Shown: positions 22,674 to 34,299 of the stretch, one piece after another
Numbering within the stretch: the first letter of the stretch is position 1
Layout: each line of letters begins with the position of its first letter
Assembly (NCBI GenBank): GCA_029891385.1
Contig: CM057228.1
Span: forward strand, 34,909,023-34,973,022
DNA length: 64,000 nucleotides
Reading direction: 5' to 3'
Origin: Erythroxylum novogranatense
Lineage: Eukaryota > Streptophyta > Magnoliopsida > Malpighiales > Erythroxylaceae
Translations under genes and position numbers: made by a program
The notes under the pieces: generated by a model
Databases searched by the model: none
What the model saw: the letters and a program-made list of their open reading frames with translations, nothing else
What the model was told of the DNA's origin: nothing

Positions 22674-24153
22674 GTGGATCAACCAGTTGACCTAGGATCC
22701 GTGGGAGCTAGTAGAGAGTCCCCATGCCTCATTACGATGAGTTGCCTCCCAGAGTTCCGTGAGACGGGAGGAGGTATGATAGATCGCGTAAGGTGGAGCG
22801 TTGACTTCATGGCAAGACCGACCCGCAGAGGCCGAGGGATGGTTAGAGAGGACAGAGAGAGTCCTCGATCAGATGGACTGCGACTCTGAGGAGCGCTTTG
22901 ACTATGCAGTGTCTTTGCGTCAGGGTTCGGCTTATCAGTGGTGGAAGACTGTTCTGGGCAGTTCTTCCAGGCCCTGCATGTTGACTTGGGATGATTTTTG
23001 GCGGGCATTCAGAGATAATTTCATGCCCAAGGTGTATTTAGAGATGAAGATGCAGGAGTTTCTTGAGCTGAGTCAGGGGTCGATGTCAGTGGCCGACTAT
23101 GAGGTCAGGTTCAATGAGCTGTCGGCGTATGCGTCTGTTTTGCTTGCTTCAGAGTCTGACAGGTGTCGGAGGTTTGAGGGTGGACTCAATATGGAGATCC
23201 GTACCAGATTGGCCCGATCGGATATGGGTACATTTATTGAGCTGAGGGCAGCAGCTGTGAGGATTGAACAGTTGTTGAGGCAGAGTCAGCCTGAGGTTGG
23301 ATCGGGACCCAGGGGCAAGAGGCCCAGCGATAGTCAGGGCAGTGCTAGTAGAGGGTTCAGCAAGCGTCAGAGCAGGACCTTCAGGTCGTCTGGAGGAGGT
23401 AGACAGTCTAGATTTGGGCAGAGGGGCAGATTTGCTCAGTCCAGTGGTGGCCGTAGCGGGGCTAGAGGTTTAGGTCAGATGATCCCGCTATGTGAGTATT
23501 GTGAGAGGAGACACAGTGGGGAGTGTTGGAGGTTTACCGGAGCGTGTCTCAAGTGTGTTTCCATGGAACACCAGCTCCGAGAGTGTCCTTTCACTGTGGA
23601 GGCCCAGTCTGCTGCTACCGGTAGATCAGGCAGTGTTACCTCGGTGCAGCAGAGCTGTGGAGGTGGATCTGGTTGGAGAGGCCGAGGTCGAGGTCGAGGC
23701 CATACTGAGGGATTTGTAGTGAGGTCTGAGGGACAGAGTAGCAGGCAGCAGTCCCAGGCTAGAGTATATGCTATGACTCGGCAGGAGGCTCAGGAGTCTC
23801 CAGATGTTGTTGCGGGTATGCTTTCGATTTCTGGCTTTGAGGTTTATGCATTGATGGATCCTGGATCCACTCATTCTTTTATTGCACCGCATGTGGCATG
23901 TAGACTGCATTGTGATAGGGAGAGATTGCAGTGTGGGTTGCAGGTGAGTACGCCTTTGGGTAGTACTACTGCTTTGGGTGAGGTCTGCAAAGGGTGTCCG
24001 ATAGTGATTTATCAGGCAGAGTTGAGTGCATACCTGATAGTTTTGTCTTTGAGAGAGATTGATCTGATTTTGGGATGGGTACCGCTTCTCGTGCATAGGG
24101 TCATGATGGACCGTTATACCAAGGAGGTTGTGTTAGAATCTCTGGTCGACTAG
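22674..24153 (+). pseudogene. Gag and protease of the Tekay-like element
   Basis: An open frame of about 450 codons runs from 22801 to 24153. Capsid residues PAEAEGWLERTERVLDQMDC and GSAYQWWKTVLG begin right away, so the normal N-terminal part of gag is missing or lies in another frame at 22674-22800. A basic, Arg/Gly/Ser-rich region follows (residues ~170-225), then a CCHC-like cluster (CEYCERRHSGECW, then CLKCVSMEHQLRECP). The protease site reads ALMDPGSTHSFIAPH near 23853-23895; the usual Asp-Thr/Ser-Gly is Asp-Pro-Gly, probably inactive. The conserved ILGMDWL end is ILGWVPLL. A TAG ends the frame at 24151-24153. It is by far the longest open frame in the window and its composition is clearly less AT-rich than the surroundings. 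Confidence 0.88.
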
Positions 24154-25330
24154 AGTTGTTTTTCGGTGTTAGTCGGCGATGCCGCCAGGATGATTTCCTT
24201 TACGAGTGCTTTGAGATTGATGCGTGGTGGTTGTGAGGCGATTTGGCTCATGTGGTGGACACCAGGATTGAGCAGAGGTTGCAGGATATTCCCGTGATTA
24301 GGGAATTTCTGGATGTGTTCCCCAACGAGTTACCGGGTTTGCCATCGGATCGGGAGACGAAGTTTGGGATTGACCTCGTTCCAGGTACCGCTCCTATATC
24401 TATACCTCCATATAGGATGGCACCGTGGAACCGAGGAGCTTAAACTCGATTGCGGGAGTTGTTGGTTAAGGGTTTATTAGACCCGGTGTTTCGCCGTGGG
24501 AGCTCCAAAGTTGTTCGTGAAGAAGAAGGATGGGACTTTGAGGTCAGGCATCGATTATAAGCACTCAATCGGGTTCTTGTCAAGAATAAGTACCCACCGC
24601 TAGGATCAATGATTTATTTGATCGATTCGAGGAGCTCGGTGTTTACCAAGTTAGATTTGAGATCCGGTTATTATCGCTTGAGGATCGCAGAGGCCGATGT
24701 GCCCAAGAGTGCTTTCGAGGCGGTATGGGCATTTCGAGTTCTTAGTGATGCTTGTTGGGTTGTCAATGCCCCAAATTTTCATGGCCTTGATGAATAAGGT
24801 ATTTCAGCCCTACCTGGATCAATTTGTGATTGTGTTCATTGACGATATTTTAGTGTATTCGAGGAGTAGACAGGAGCATGCGGAGCATCTGAGGATTGTG
24901 TTGCAGATCATGAGAGAGAGACAGTTGTATGCCAAGTTCACGAAATGCGAATTTTGGCTGGATGAGGTCGTTTTTCTAGGCCATATTGTGTCTGGTGAGG
25001 GTATCCGGGTGGATCCTCACAAGATTGAGGCAGTGCGGAGTTGGGAGGTTCCGAGGAATGTGTCAAAGTTGAGGAGTTTCCTCGGTTTAGCAGGATATAT
25101 CGGAGGTTTGTCGAGGGATTTTCAGTGATTTCAGCCCCTTTGACAAAACTTCTGAGGAAGAATGTGGCTTTTAGATGGACTGATGAGTGTCAGAGGAGCT
25201 TTGAGGAGCTTAGGCATCGATTGACTACGACACCAGTCTTAGCTTTGCCGTCAGGGTCCGGAGGTTTCGAGGTATTTAGTGATGCGTCGTAGCAGGGATT
25301 AGGCAGTGTTCTGATGCAGCATGGGAGAGT
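24154..25330 (+). pseudogene. Reverse transcriptase and start of RNase H of the Tekay-like element
   Basis: RT blocks in order: [17 protein letters not shown] (near 24305), [43 protein letters not shown] (near 24640-24690), the catalytic FIDD at 24835-24846 within [31 protein letters not shown], and [10 protein letters not shown]. RNase H starts with APLTKLLRKNVAFRW and FEVFSDAS. Frame changes occur near 24440, 24500-24560, 24750 and 25100, with several stops. The solo LTR at 25336 cuts RNase H just after GLGSVLMQHGRVI. Confidence 0.9.
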
Positions 25331-27729
25331 TATAGTGTAACATCCCACCCCCGACAGGAAGGGTAAAATAGTAAATTGGCATAGGAAGAGATTGGTAGGG
25401 ATTTATTCAGATTGTCCACGACATCTTGGTACTAGTGACCAAAGAAATCAGGCACATGAAATAACCGTATGCATACATGACATTTCCGTTTGCGTGCCTA
25501 AGATAATTTTATTAGGATTAACGTGGTTAATGGGTTTGAAAAGTATTCTGAATGAACCATAAATTGTTTTCTATTTTAAGGATTTATGGAATTTTTCTGA
25601 ATTTTTCAAGTTAGTTGCGGACCGGAAAATTTCCAACGGGTTGACGGAGTGGATTTTTTTTCTATACTGAAAAGGACTGCCAAATGGCATGAGATTAGTG
25701 GATAAATGATGTTAGGAATTATTCTAAAGCCATGATTAGAGATTAATTGGGATTAATACTTAATTAACTAGGATTACTTGATTTATGTCTTATCTTATTT
25801 TAAAAAGCCAAGTGTCCCTTATCATTTATTAACTTTGTCTCCTTATATTCATCACCTACGACACTCTTCATGTTTGAAGTCAACAAATTTCTTTTAAAAG
25901 ATCAATTATGCTTGAGTTATCTTGTCATTTACGGCTCTTCCTTTAAAACAAAACAAAAGTGAAAGTGGTTTATTCCTCCTCTCATCCGAAACTTGCCATT
26001 TCTTCTCCTTCGACTATTTCTTTTTTTTTTCTCCCATATAAGTTCCATTTGTTAATTGCTTGCTTCTTCCTCCTTCTCATGTAAAGCTAGTTGACACCTT
26101 GAGTTGATGATGGTCTTTGTTATGCTTATGGAAACCGTGGGTGAGGTATTAAGGTAGGAGGTGTGGAGAGGTTTATAGACTTGGATATTGAAAGCTTGAA
26201 ACTTGTTTAAGGTAAGAATTGATGTTTATATTTCTTCCTTTGATAGATAGAAGCATTCATGGAGATCATTTATGCATTTACTTGATCATCATAGTGGTAG
26301 GTTTGAATGGGTTTAATGCATGCTTGAGTGAGGGAAGAGGATAGAGTAGTGGAAGCTTGTGAATTTACATGTTGTTAATGATGTTATGATGTTAGATAAA
26401 TGTAAATAAATTATGGAAGTGGTGTTGTGAGGGTGCTGCCAACTTTTGTATAATCATATAAGTATATGTTGTGATGAATTTGTGGTTGAATTAGAGGTAT
26501 AAATGGGTGCTTAGTGATGTGTTATTGATGTTAGAAGTGATAGGAGTTAGGTTGTAGTTGAAAAGCTGGAAAATGCAATTTGACCTATTGTAATGTTTTG
26601 ATCATAACTAATTGTGTAAGTGAGCAAATGATGTGAGGTTGGTGCCCAATGAAACTTTGGGATGTTGGATACAATTTTGTGTGAAATAGGTGTTGTTAAA
26701 TTGTAATGCTAGAAGGGCGAAATTTTGCATGGAAAGTTACTGTTTTATTGCCTGTGAACAGTACCCGAAGTTATGACCTGATTACTTTGTTGATTTTTCT
26801 AAATTAATTGGTATGGAACTAGGAAAAATGGTCTTCATGGAAGTTGTAGCATATTGAGTTAGCTTTCCATTGCCACTGATCTTGCTAATTTTCGAGTTGT
26901 ATATTGGGAGATATGAACTGATTCCTATGGATTGGTTTTGGGCATGTTGATGAAACCTAGCTTAAGTGTTGATTTTGTGAGCTTTCTGCTTGGGAGCAAT
27001 TTTACCAATTTTTGTGGACTGAATTGGTGTGAGTGATCTTCTGCAAAGTTGAAGAGGAAGAAATTATCTTGAAAATGAGATATGGCATATAATTTTTAGA
27101 GGTCAGAGTTGGGAGTTATGATTTTGCAAAACTGATCCTGCATTAGGTTAGGAATTGCTGATCATGGCAGTAACTTCCATAACAGTTTTGAAATTGTTAA
27201 AAATCGAATTGGAGTTTGTGTTCTTCATGAAAATTGAAGTTTGAGATCTTATCTTTTCAGGGATATAAGGTAATGCTTTTTGTGACATTTGTTCTAAGAG
27301 AATTACTGTTTGAAACATCACTGTCCAGATTGGTTGATTTCAGAGGGCTGATGCTTTGGTGAATTGTTTGACCTAGTTAGTAAGTAAATTTGATTTTGAG
27401 TTGTTCATGAAAGTTGGAGATAACATTGTGAACTTACTGAGCATATTTATTGTGTTATTTTTGACTGAGGAAATGAGTAGTTACTGAATTTGCAAAGTAT
27501 TGCACTGTTTGAGAGGTTTTGTGTAGACAGTAGCTTTGATGGGATATTTGACACCCTTAGGGGTGAAATTGATTTTTATGGTCTTCTTGAGAATTGTAGA
27601 GGGTTTCATGATCTTTCCAAGAAGCTATGGTTTGCATTTTTCTGAATTGTGTTCTAAGAATTATGGTTGCTGGAAATTTGGATTGAAAACAGGAAAAGGG
27701 CAAGAAGTAGAGAACCTCATGAGGCGAGG

Positions 27730-27915
27730 TAAGTCACTTTCGATCGCGAGGCGCCTCCCCTCGCGACGAGGCTAAATGAGTCGGCCTCGCGATGGGCGAC
27801 GCCTCGCCCTCGCGACGAGGCAAAATGAGTCGGCCTCGCGAGGGCGACGCCTCGCCCCCGCGACGAGGCAAAATGAGTCGGCCTCGCGAGGGCGACGTCT
27901 CGCCCCCGCGAGGCA
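27730..27915. repeat. 48-bp GC-rich minisatellite, about 3.5 units
   Basis: Units are spaced 48 bp (AAATGAGTCGG at 27773, 27821 and 27869) and rich in palindromic CCTCGCGAGG and GGCGACGCCTCGCC words. Arg/Pro-rich ORFs on both strands here are by-products. The block is far more CG-dense than the rest of the LTR, suggesting recent amplification. Confidence 0.92.
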
Positions 27916-28311
27916 GTTGCAATATGTATATATTGTTTTTATTATTATTTGATTATTTGGTATTTGGTGATTCTTTTGCTCATAGCTTTTCCGTCCGACA
28001 TCCGATTGACCTGATTCTTGAGGCATCGGATTCGTGAAACATTGAATTTCATTTCATGGGAAATTGGGAATTTTTGGACGGAAAATTTACGTGGGTCCGG
28101 TTTATTGTTTTCTGGTCACTGTTTTATTTAATTGGGGACCTATAGAGGTCCGAATTGCTCACCGTCAGCGCCATTAGATTTTTAATTTTTAGACGGATTT
28201 TATTATGGGGAAATTTGGATTTAGGGCCGGAAAATTCATGAACATGCATATTTCACCTACATGTGCACAAATTGCATCTGTAGTGACTCGTTCTTTCTCT
28301 GTTTCTTATAG

Positions 28312-28378
28312 AGGCCCAAGTGGAGCGTCGTCAAACCGACGGGGCGGAAACTTCCCGGCATTAGCTCGGAAGTAATAG
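28312..28378 (+). other. Micro-exon-like block in the 25336 solo LTR
   Basis: 67 nt between TTTCTTATAG and GTGAGTAACCTAGTTGGTTC. The internal pair CTTCC...GGAAG encloses CGGCATTAGCT. It matches the blocks at 21334, 33070 and 49293. Confidence 0.6.
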
Positions 28379-29120
28379 GTGAGTAACCTAGTTGGTTCCT
28401 CAACCTTTATGTGTTTAAGATTTTGCAATTATGTCATGTGGAGATAATGGGGGGTTTATGTGTGTTTGATTTTGATTGATTTCGGACCATAGGTGTCTGA
28501 AATATTTGGAAACTTGTTATTGAAGTGCTATTTGTGTGTACCTATTTGTGAATAAGTACATTGGAGATCTCGGACTAAAGGTCCGAGGAATGAAAATAAA
28601 TATTGAAGTGTTAAAATTATCATTTTGATAAATTGGATGTGACTTTTAATATGATATGGTAGGATGCAATAAATTGTAAATGTATAGATGAAACACGGAC
28701 GAAGGTCGAAGAAACAAAATTGGTCATTTGAACTATAATCGATCGTAAATGGGAATTAGAGCATATGCATTCATGCATAATGGCATGATCGAGATAAAGG
28801 CGATTGTGACCGAGCGACATCGTGTCGGGGCATATCATGCCTAGCGTATATGAGCTTTCACCAACACACAGACCTCGAGTCCAGCGTATTGAGCCTCGGG
28901 CTCGATGTATCGAGGCTTCAAGCCCATGTTTTCGAGCCAGCTCAACGCAATGTGCCCATCATTGGGGCCAAAGCGTATACAGTCACAACAACGTAATGAA
29001 AATGGAAAGGGTCTCATGTGCATTGCATATATGGTATGATTAAATGTGGATCGTATGAAAGCGTCGCCTTACATTTGTGAATTGTGATTGTATGTGATAA
29101 TTGGTAAATTGTGTGTTTAT

Positions 29121-29196
29121 GCATGAATTGGGTGAACCATCGATGATGGTTTCTCACCGAGTTCGCAAACTCACCCAACATTGCATCTATTTTCAG
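29121..29196 (+). other. Double hairpin and acceptor in the 25336 solo LTR
   Basis: Same elements as at 22092: TTGGGTGA, AACCATCGATGATGGTT, GAGTTCGCAAACTC, CACCCAA, then CTATTTTCAG ending at 29196, 12 bases after the block. Confidence 0.65.
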
Positions 29197-29638
29197 AAAT
29201 GGAGAGTACCCGTTGGACACGGAGTACGATATCTTCTAGCAAGATAGAGTATCGGGTCGGGATCGATTAATCGTCCGTATTCTGCATTAGTGTATTCATT
29301 TGGTATTTAGTAGGCCCAATTGTTTACATGTAATTATATAGAGTGGCCGAGCACTAATGAGTGCTAATAATGAGTGAAATTGTTTTATCGGTGAAATGGT
29401 TTAATATTTGAAAATGTTTTGTTATAATTGGGCCAAGTCAATGATTGCTTTGCTTTCTACTTTTTGAAAGAAAAGATAATGTCATGCGCACTCTAATGTT
29501 TTTCAAAGAAAAAAATGTCATACGATTTTTGGTTAACAAGGTAATGATCGTTTAGAATCGCCACCCTCATGGTCACGGGCTCGGATATCACAATGGATAT
29601 CGGGTTGGGTCTCGTCGGGGAGTGGGTGCTACATATAG

Positions 29639-31470
29639 CGATGCCTCGAGATGATTAAGGTCTCATGAGAGGAATTATCCAGGTCGTGATTTAGAGTTGG
29701 TCTGCGGTGGTGTTTGCTCAAGATCCGGAGACATTATTTGTATGGGAGACGTTCGGATCTTCACCGATCATAAGAGTCGAGATATCTGTTGAGTCGAGAG
29801 AGTTGAATTTGAGGCAGAGGAGATGGATTGAGCTATTGAAGGACTATGGCGCGATTGAGTATCATCCAGGGAAGGCCAATGTGGTGGTGATCGTTGAGTA
29901 GGAGATCTCGTTAAAGGTGCGGCTCGATTGATTGAGAGGTTGCCTAGCTTTGATTGATTGAGGCGCTTGATGTGCAGATGGATTTAGCTCAGGATGGAGC
30001 TTTGATTGCTACTCTGAGGCTGAGGCCGATGTTGCATGATCGGATCAGGAGAGTTCAGGATCGAGATCCAGTGTTAGTGAGACTGATGGATAGAGTCAGA
30101 TCAGGGTTGACTATTGATTTTGAGTTGAGAGATGAGACTCTTTGGATGGGTCAGAAGTTGTGTGTGCCAGATGTGGATGATCTGAGACGAGAGATCCTAG
30201 AGGAGGCGCATGTGGCCACTTATGCCATGCATCCAGGTGTTACCAAGATGTATAATACCCTTAAATTGCATTTCTGGTGGCCAGGTATGAAGAGGCAAGT
30301 GGCAGAGTTTGTTTCTCAGTGTTTGACGTGCGGCGAGTTAAGGCCGAGCACCAGCCCCCCGCTGGAGATTGCATTCGTTACCCATTCGGGTGGAAATGGG
30401 GCGAATCACTATGGATTTTATTATAGGGTTGCTTAGGGCCTTGGCAAAGATGATGCGATCTGGGTCATAGTGGACCGGTTGACCAAATCGGCTCACTTCT
30501 TGCCAGTGCGAGAGAATAATACTCTCGATCAGTTGGCCCAGAAGTATGTGGCAGAGATTGTGCGACTGCATGGTGTCCCAGTATCGATATTGTCATATAG
30601 GGATCCCAGATTTACTTGAGGTTACGGAGGAGCTGCGATCGACTTTAGGTTCGAGGTTGAACTTTAGTACAACATTTCATCCTCGAACATGATACGGGCG
30701 AGTGAGAGGATGATCAAGGCTGCTGAGGATATCTTTGAGAGCTTGTATTAGAGTTCAGAGGTGCTTGGGACGATCTTGGCTCTGGTTGAGTTTGCGTACA
30801 ATAATCGATGCAGAGCGGATTTGGATGGCACCGTATGAGGCCTTATATGGGAGACCGTGTAGATCACCTCTTTACTGGGATGAAGAGGGTGTGAGGATGC
30901 TTGAGGGCCCCGAGCTGATCCAGATCTGATGGATAAAGTGAGATTGATTGGTCGCATCAAGCGGCTCGGGATAGACGAAGAGTTTTGTGGATCGACATCG
31001 GAGAGAGATGGAGTACAGTGTGGGCGACGAGTGTTCCTCCGAGTGTCACCTTGGGAGAGGAGCTTTGAGATTTGGCCGTAGTGGCAAACCGAGTCCTCGG
31101 TATGTCGGTCCGTATGAGATTATCGAGAGGATTGGACCGTTGGCCTATAGATTAAGCGTTGCGAGTGAGATGTCGGTTAAGTGATGTTTTCATGTGAGTA
31201 TGCTCTGGAGATACCGCTCAGACCCAACTCATGTGATTCCGGCTCAAGAGATTGAGATAGCCAGTGATTTGAGTTATGTTGAGGAGCCGGTGCAGATTAT
31301 TGGATCGCGGGTCAAGCAATTGAGGAGCAGAGTGATTCCATTGGTGAAAGTCCTATGGAAGAACCACTCATCAGAGGAAGCGACTTGGGAGACTGAGGAG
31401 CACATAAGGAGGCGGTACCCTCATCTGTTCGACCAGTCAGGTATGGAATTTTGGGACAAAATTTTTATTT
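29639..31470 (+). pseudogene. RNase H end, integrase and chromodomain of the Tekay-like element
   Basis: RNase H remnants include VRIFTDHKS and IEYHPGKANVV-like residues (29700-29895). Integrase: the zinc-binding region AYAMHPGVTKMYNTL / FWWPGMKRQVAEF / CLTC at about 30215-30335; the core with [17 protein letters not shown] (30455-30510) and [18 protein letters not shown] (about 30560-30615). The last motif normally reads SDRDPRF, so the catalytic Asp is Tyr. The C-terminal part has WMAPYEALYGRPCRSPLYWD, PRYVGPYEIIERIGPLAYRL and a chromodomain at about 31270-31430 (VLWKNHSSEEATWETEEHI). Chromodomains of these elements are known to bind methylated histone H3. Stops and frame changes occur throughout. 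Confidence 0.9.
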
Positions 31471-31481
31471 AGGAGGGGAGA
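31471..31481 (+). other. Polypurine tract of the Tekay-like element
   Basis: AGGAGGGGAGA, two bases before the 3' LTR, after GGACAAAATTTTTATTT. The same layout in reverse is at 63031-63056. Confidence 0.9.
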
Positions 31482-31483
31482 AT

Positions 31484-34294
31484 TGTAACATCCCGTTACC
31501 GATGCGATGAGCATATTGGTACGGGTAGTGTCGTGATTGCATATTTAGTGATCGAGTGTTTTGTGGCCTTTGAGATAGATCATTTTGCACATGCATATAC
31601 ATAGTGACATGCATTCATGATTGTTCCAGCATTTAAATTGTGATTATGAGTTGAATTGTGAATTTGAGATAATTGAGTTAGACATGAGTTATTGAAATTA
31701 GCGATAATTTGAATTGAATGATTGAATTAGTTGAATTGTGATTTGATTGAGAGTTTAAGAATAATTGGATTGTATAGTTGAGTCGAGTGAAAATGGAACG
31801 TGTGGGTTGGAAATTGAAATTGAGTTTGGGATCGAGTGTTTTATAATTTTGAGGATTTATAGGAATTTTTCAGAATTTTTAGAGTTTTGTGTTCGGACCG
31901 GGAAAATGGCCTAGAGACTGACTTTAGAGTTCTGGTTCCGAAAGTGAGTGGTTAATGACTTGAAAATTTAGAGTTATGAGATTAAGAATTATTGCGATGA
32001 GCCATTGAAATTAGAGATTGAAATTAAGTGAATTTGAGGACTTGTAGATTTTGGGTCTCGGTTGAAATCAACCCTTGTATGTATATATATATGTGGTTTT
32101 GAAGTTGTGAGATAAACATTTCTTCCTCTTTTCTCTTCTCCCTCCCCGTCGACGATTTCGACTTTTCCTCCTTGGAGATTTTGTGGTTTGTTCCTTATTG
32201 AGAAAGCCTTGTGTGTGATTGAGAGTTGATGATGTTTTCGTTTGGGTTGAGAGTGAAATCAGTGGGAGTTTGAGCTTGGAGGATCTCGGACGTTTACGAA
32301 TTTTAGGGCTTCGATCGAATATGTGATTTGGTAAGTTTTTGTGTTTTAATGTTATATTTATGGTTATTTATGGCATTTATGGTATTAAATGAGTTAGATA
32401 GGGTAGTTGAATGTGGTTAATGGAGTATTAATGGCGAAAATGTCGACCGGAGAAGATGAAGTGGTCGCACATCGCGACGTCTGAAATGGGGCCACGTCGC
32501 GGTGAGAAAAGGCGTGTTCGCCGTGGCGAGCCGCTTGAGACGTCGCGGCGAGCAAGTAATTTGGACGTCATGACAGTGATTAGTAAGCTTCATGGCGAGT
32601 GTCCCAGCGTCATGATTTAATGGTCATACGTCATGCGAGGGGTGAAATTCAAGTGAAATGGTTTAGTCTTTTGAGTAGAACTTTTAGTGTAGACCTCGAT
32701 TGGGGTAATTCGGAGTTGTTATGACCCGAGAAAGAGGTCTTTAGTGAGGTAAATTATAAGAGTTCGAAATTAAATTAGCGAGTTCTCAATCATAGAAAAA
32801 GAGCGGATTCTGGTTCCTTAAGTGACCTAAGAGTTATGTATTATCAATTGGAGTATAATTAGAATTTAAATGAGAGATTTGTGAAATTTATGGATGTTAT
32901 TGACCTAGTGAGTAGTGAATTTTGGTTGTGAATCGAGAGATAGCGGAATGGGACTAAAGCGCTGGGAAATCATGATCATGCATCATATAATTTTAAATGT
33001 GAGACATGTGCATTAGTGAATCTTATTGATTGAGCATATAGTGATGAGAATGCGTTTGTATTGTTATAGAGGCGCCGTTGGATCGTCAGTCCACGGATAT
33101 TGCTGGTACTTCCAGGCAGTAGCTTGGAAGTTACAGGTGAGTAACCTAGTTGGTTCCTCGATCTTTGTGTGGTAATCTGTGCTGTGAATGTGTGAATCAA
33201 TTGTCAATGTGAGTGATATAAATGTGAGATAATTGTCTTGCAAATATGAGTAAGTGTTACGATTGTGCGTGATTGTCCTGAATGTGTTGCTAATGTGAAT
33301 ACTTGTGATTATGAATCAGTGTATAGTGTTACGAGTAAGTGTTCCGATCGTGACAAGTGAGTGAAGTGATAATATATGTGTTAGTGACTGTGCAAGTATT
33401 AGTGCATGCTAGGCATGATTATAAGGGTAATTAAGCAACAGTGATGAAGCATTCAATGTGCAGAGCTTTAAGCTCGAATATCAGTGAATAGGCCTAAGGC
33501 CAAAAAGGGAAATAGTGCATACCTAGAGGACTCTCCTATCCCTAAAGTGAGTGGGCAGTAGTGCATACCCAGAGGGCTCTCCTACTTGTCGAAATTGTGA
33601 TCATTGTAAAAAGTGCCCGAATCGGGAAAGTGTTAACGCTCAGTCACAACAATGACATAAAATGAGAAATTGCATACATTATGCATCTGACTGCGTAGTG
33701 AAATTGAGAATGCGTGTGATGTATGACAATTGTGAAGTGATATGTTTGAGTTATGTTATCGTATAAATATGTAAATTTTGTTCAGTGTTCTAAATTGCGT
33801 TAAAGTGTACTATGCGATATATTATGTGTATATGCATGAGTTGAGTGAACCATCGATGATGGTTTCTCACTGAGTTCGCAAACTCACCCAACATTGCTAA
33901 TATTTTTCAGGGCAGCATTAGCAGGTTTCTAGTTCCCGAGATAGACGTTTTCTTGCTGTGCGAGTTCTTGGACAAGTGAAGCGATGGCACACAGGTCGGT
34001 CAGCTGGGGCGACTTTTGAGGACGACCTAGTATAGACGTTTTTATCAGTTTCCTTTTTGGGTTATTGTATTGAGACTTTAGGGGACTGATAGACTTGTCT
34101 ATATTTTGGATTGATATTATGCAATGAAATTGGGGTTTTAAATTTTAGTGATTTGCTTATTGTGGTTTAATTATATTGATGCCATGCGAGTATTTAGTGA
34201 TAGTTGCGAGCGGTAGCACTTCCTTGCTGTGGGATATGCGTCGGTACGACCCACGGATGTCCCGGTGTGTACCCTATAGTGAGGGGGCGCTACA
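31484..34294 (+). repeat. 3' LTR of the Tekay-like element
   Basis: 2811 bp, starting TGTAACATCCCG and ending GCGCTACA. Collinear with 19750-22550, with the micro-exon-like block at 33070-33136 and the double hairpin at 33833-33896. In the hairpin the outer arm is TTGAGTGA, one base off the TTGGGTGA of the 5' LTR. Confidence 0.93.
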
Positions 34295-34299
34295 TTAGA

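Larger units (their letters stand above)
25336..29633 (+). mobile_element. 4.3-kb solo LTR inside the Tekay-like RNase H
   Basis: It begins TGTAACATCCCACCCCCG and ends GGGTGCTACA, with perfect duplications TATAG (25331-25335 and 29634-29638). No internal region or second LTR is present. Landmarks: TATA-like CATATAAG near 26035; CT-rich leader; donor-like AAGGTAAGAATTG near 26210; degenerate ~180-bp repeats (about 26560-27700); GC-rich 48-bp minisatellite (27730-27915); motif TTTTCCGTCCGACATCCGAT near 27987; micro-exon-like block (28312-28378); stem-loop cluster (28806-28990); double hairpin (29121-29184); acceptor-like TTTTCAG ending 29196. Same family as the fragment at 1-1425 in opposite orientation. 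Confidence 0.93.
19750..34294 (+). mobile_element. Tekay-like chromovirus inserted in the host integrase
   Basis: It begins TGTAACATC and ends GCGCTACA, with perfect duplications TTAGA (19745-19749 and 34295-34299). LTRs are 2801 and 2811 bp. Primer site, gag-protease, RT, RNase H, integrase with C-terminal chromodomain and a purine tract are all present in order. The long LTRs, TGTAACA start and chromodomain fit the Tekay/Del lineage. In the first ~180 bases the LTRs differ by only about two substitutions plus small indels nearby, so it is younger than copia element 1. It is itself interrupted by a solo LTR at 25336-29633. Coding regions are broken. Confidence 0.94.

Noticed and set aside
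22674..22889. Independent small gene at the start of the Tekay-like interior
   Set aside because: It overlaps gag in another frame and lies where the gag N-terminus should be; probably frame-shifted gag leader.
27734..28026. Arg/Pro-rich ORFs on both strands
   Set aside because: By-products of the 48-bp GC-rich minisatellite.
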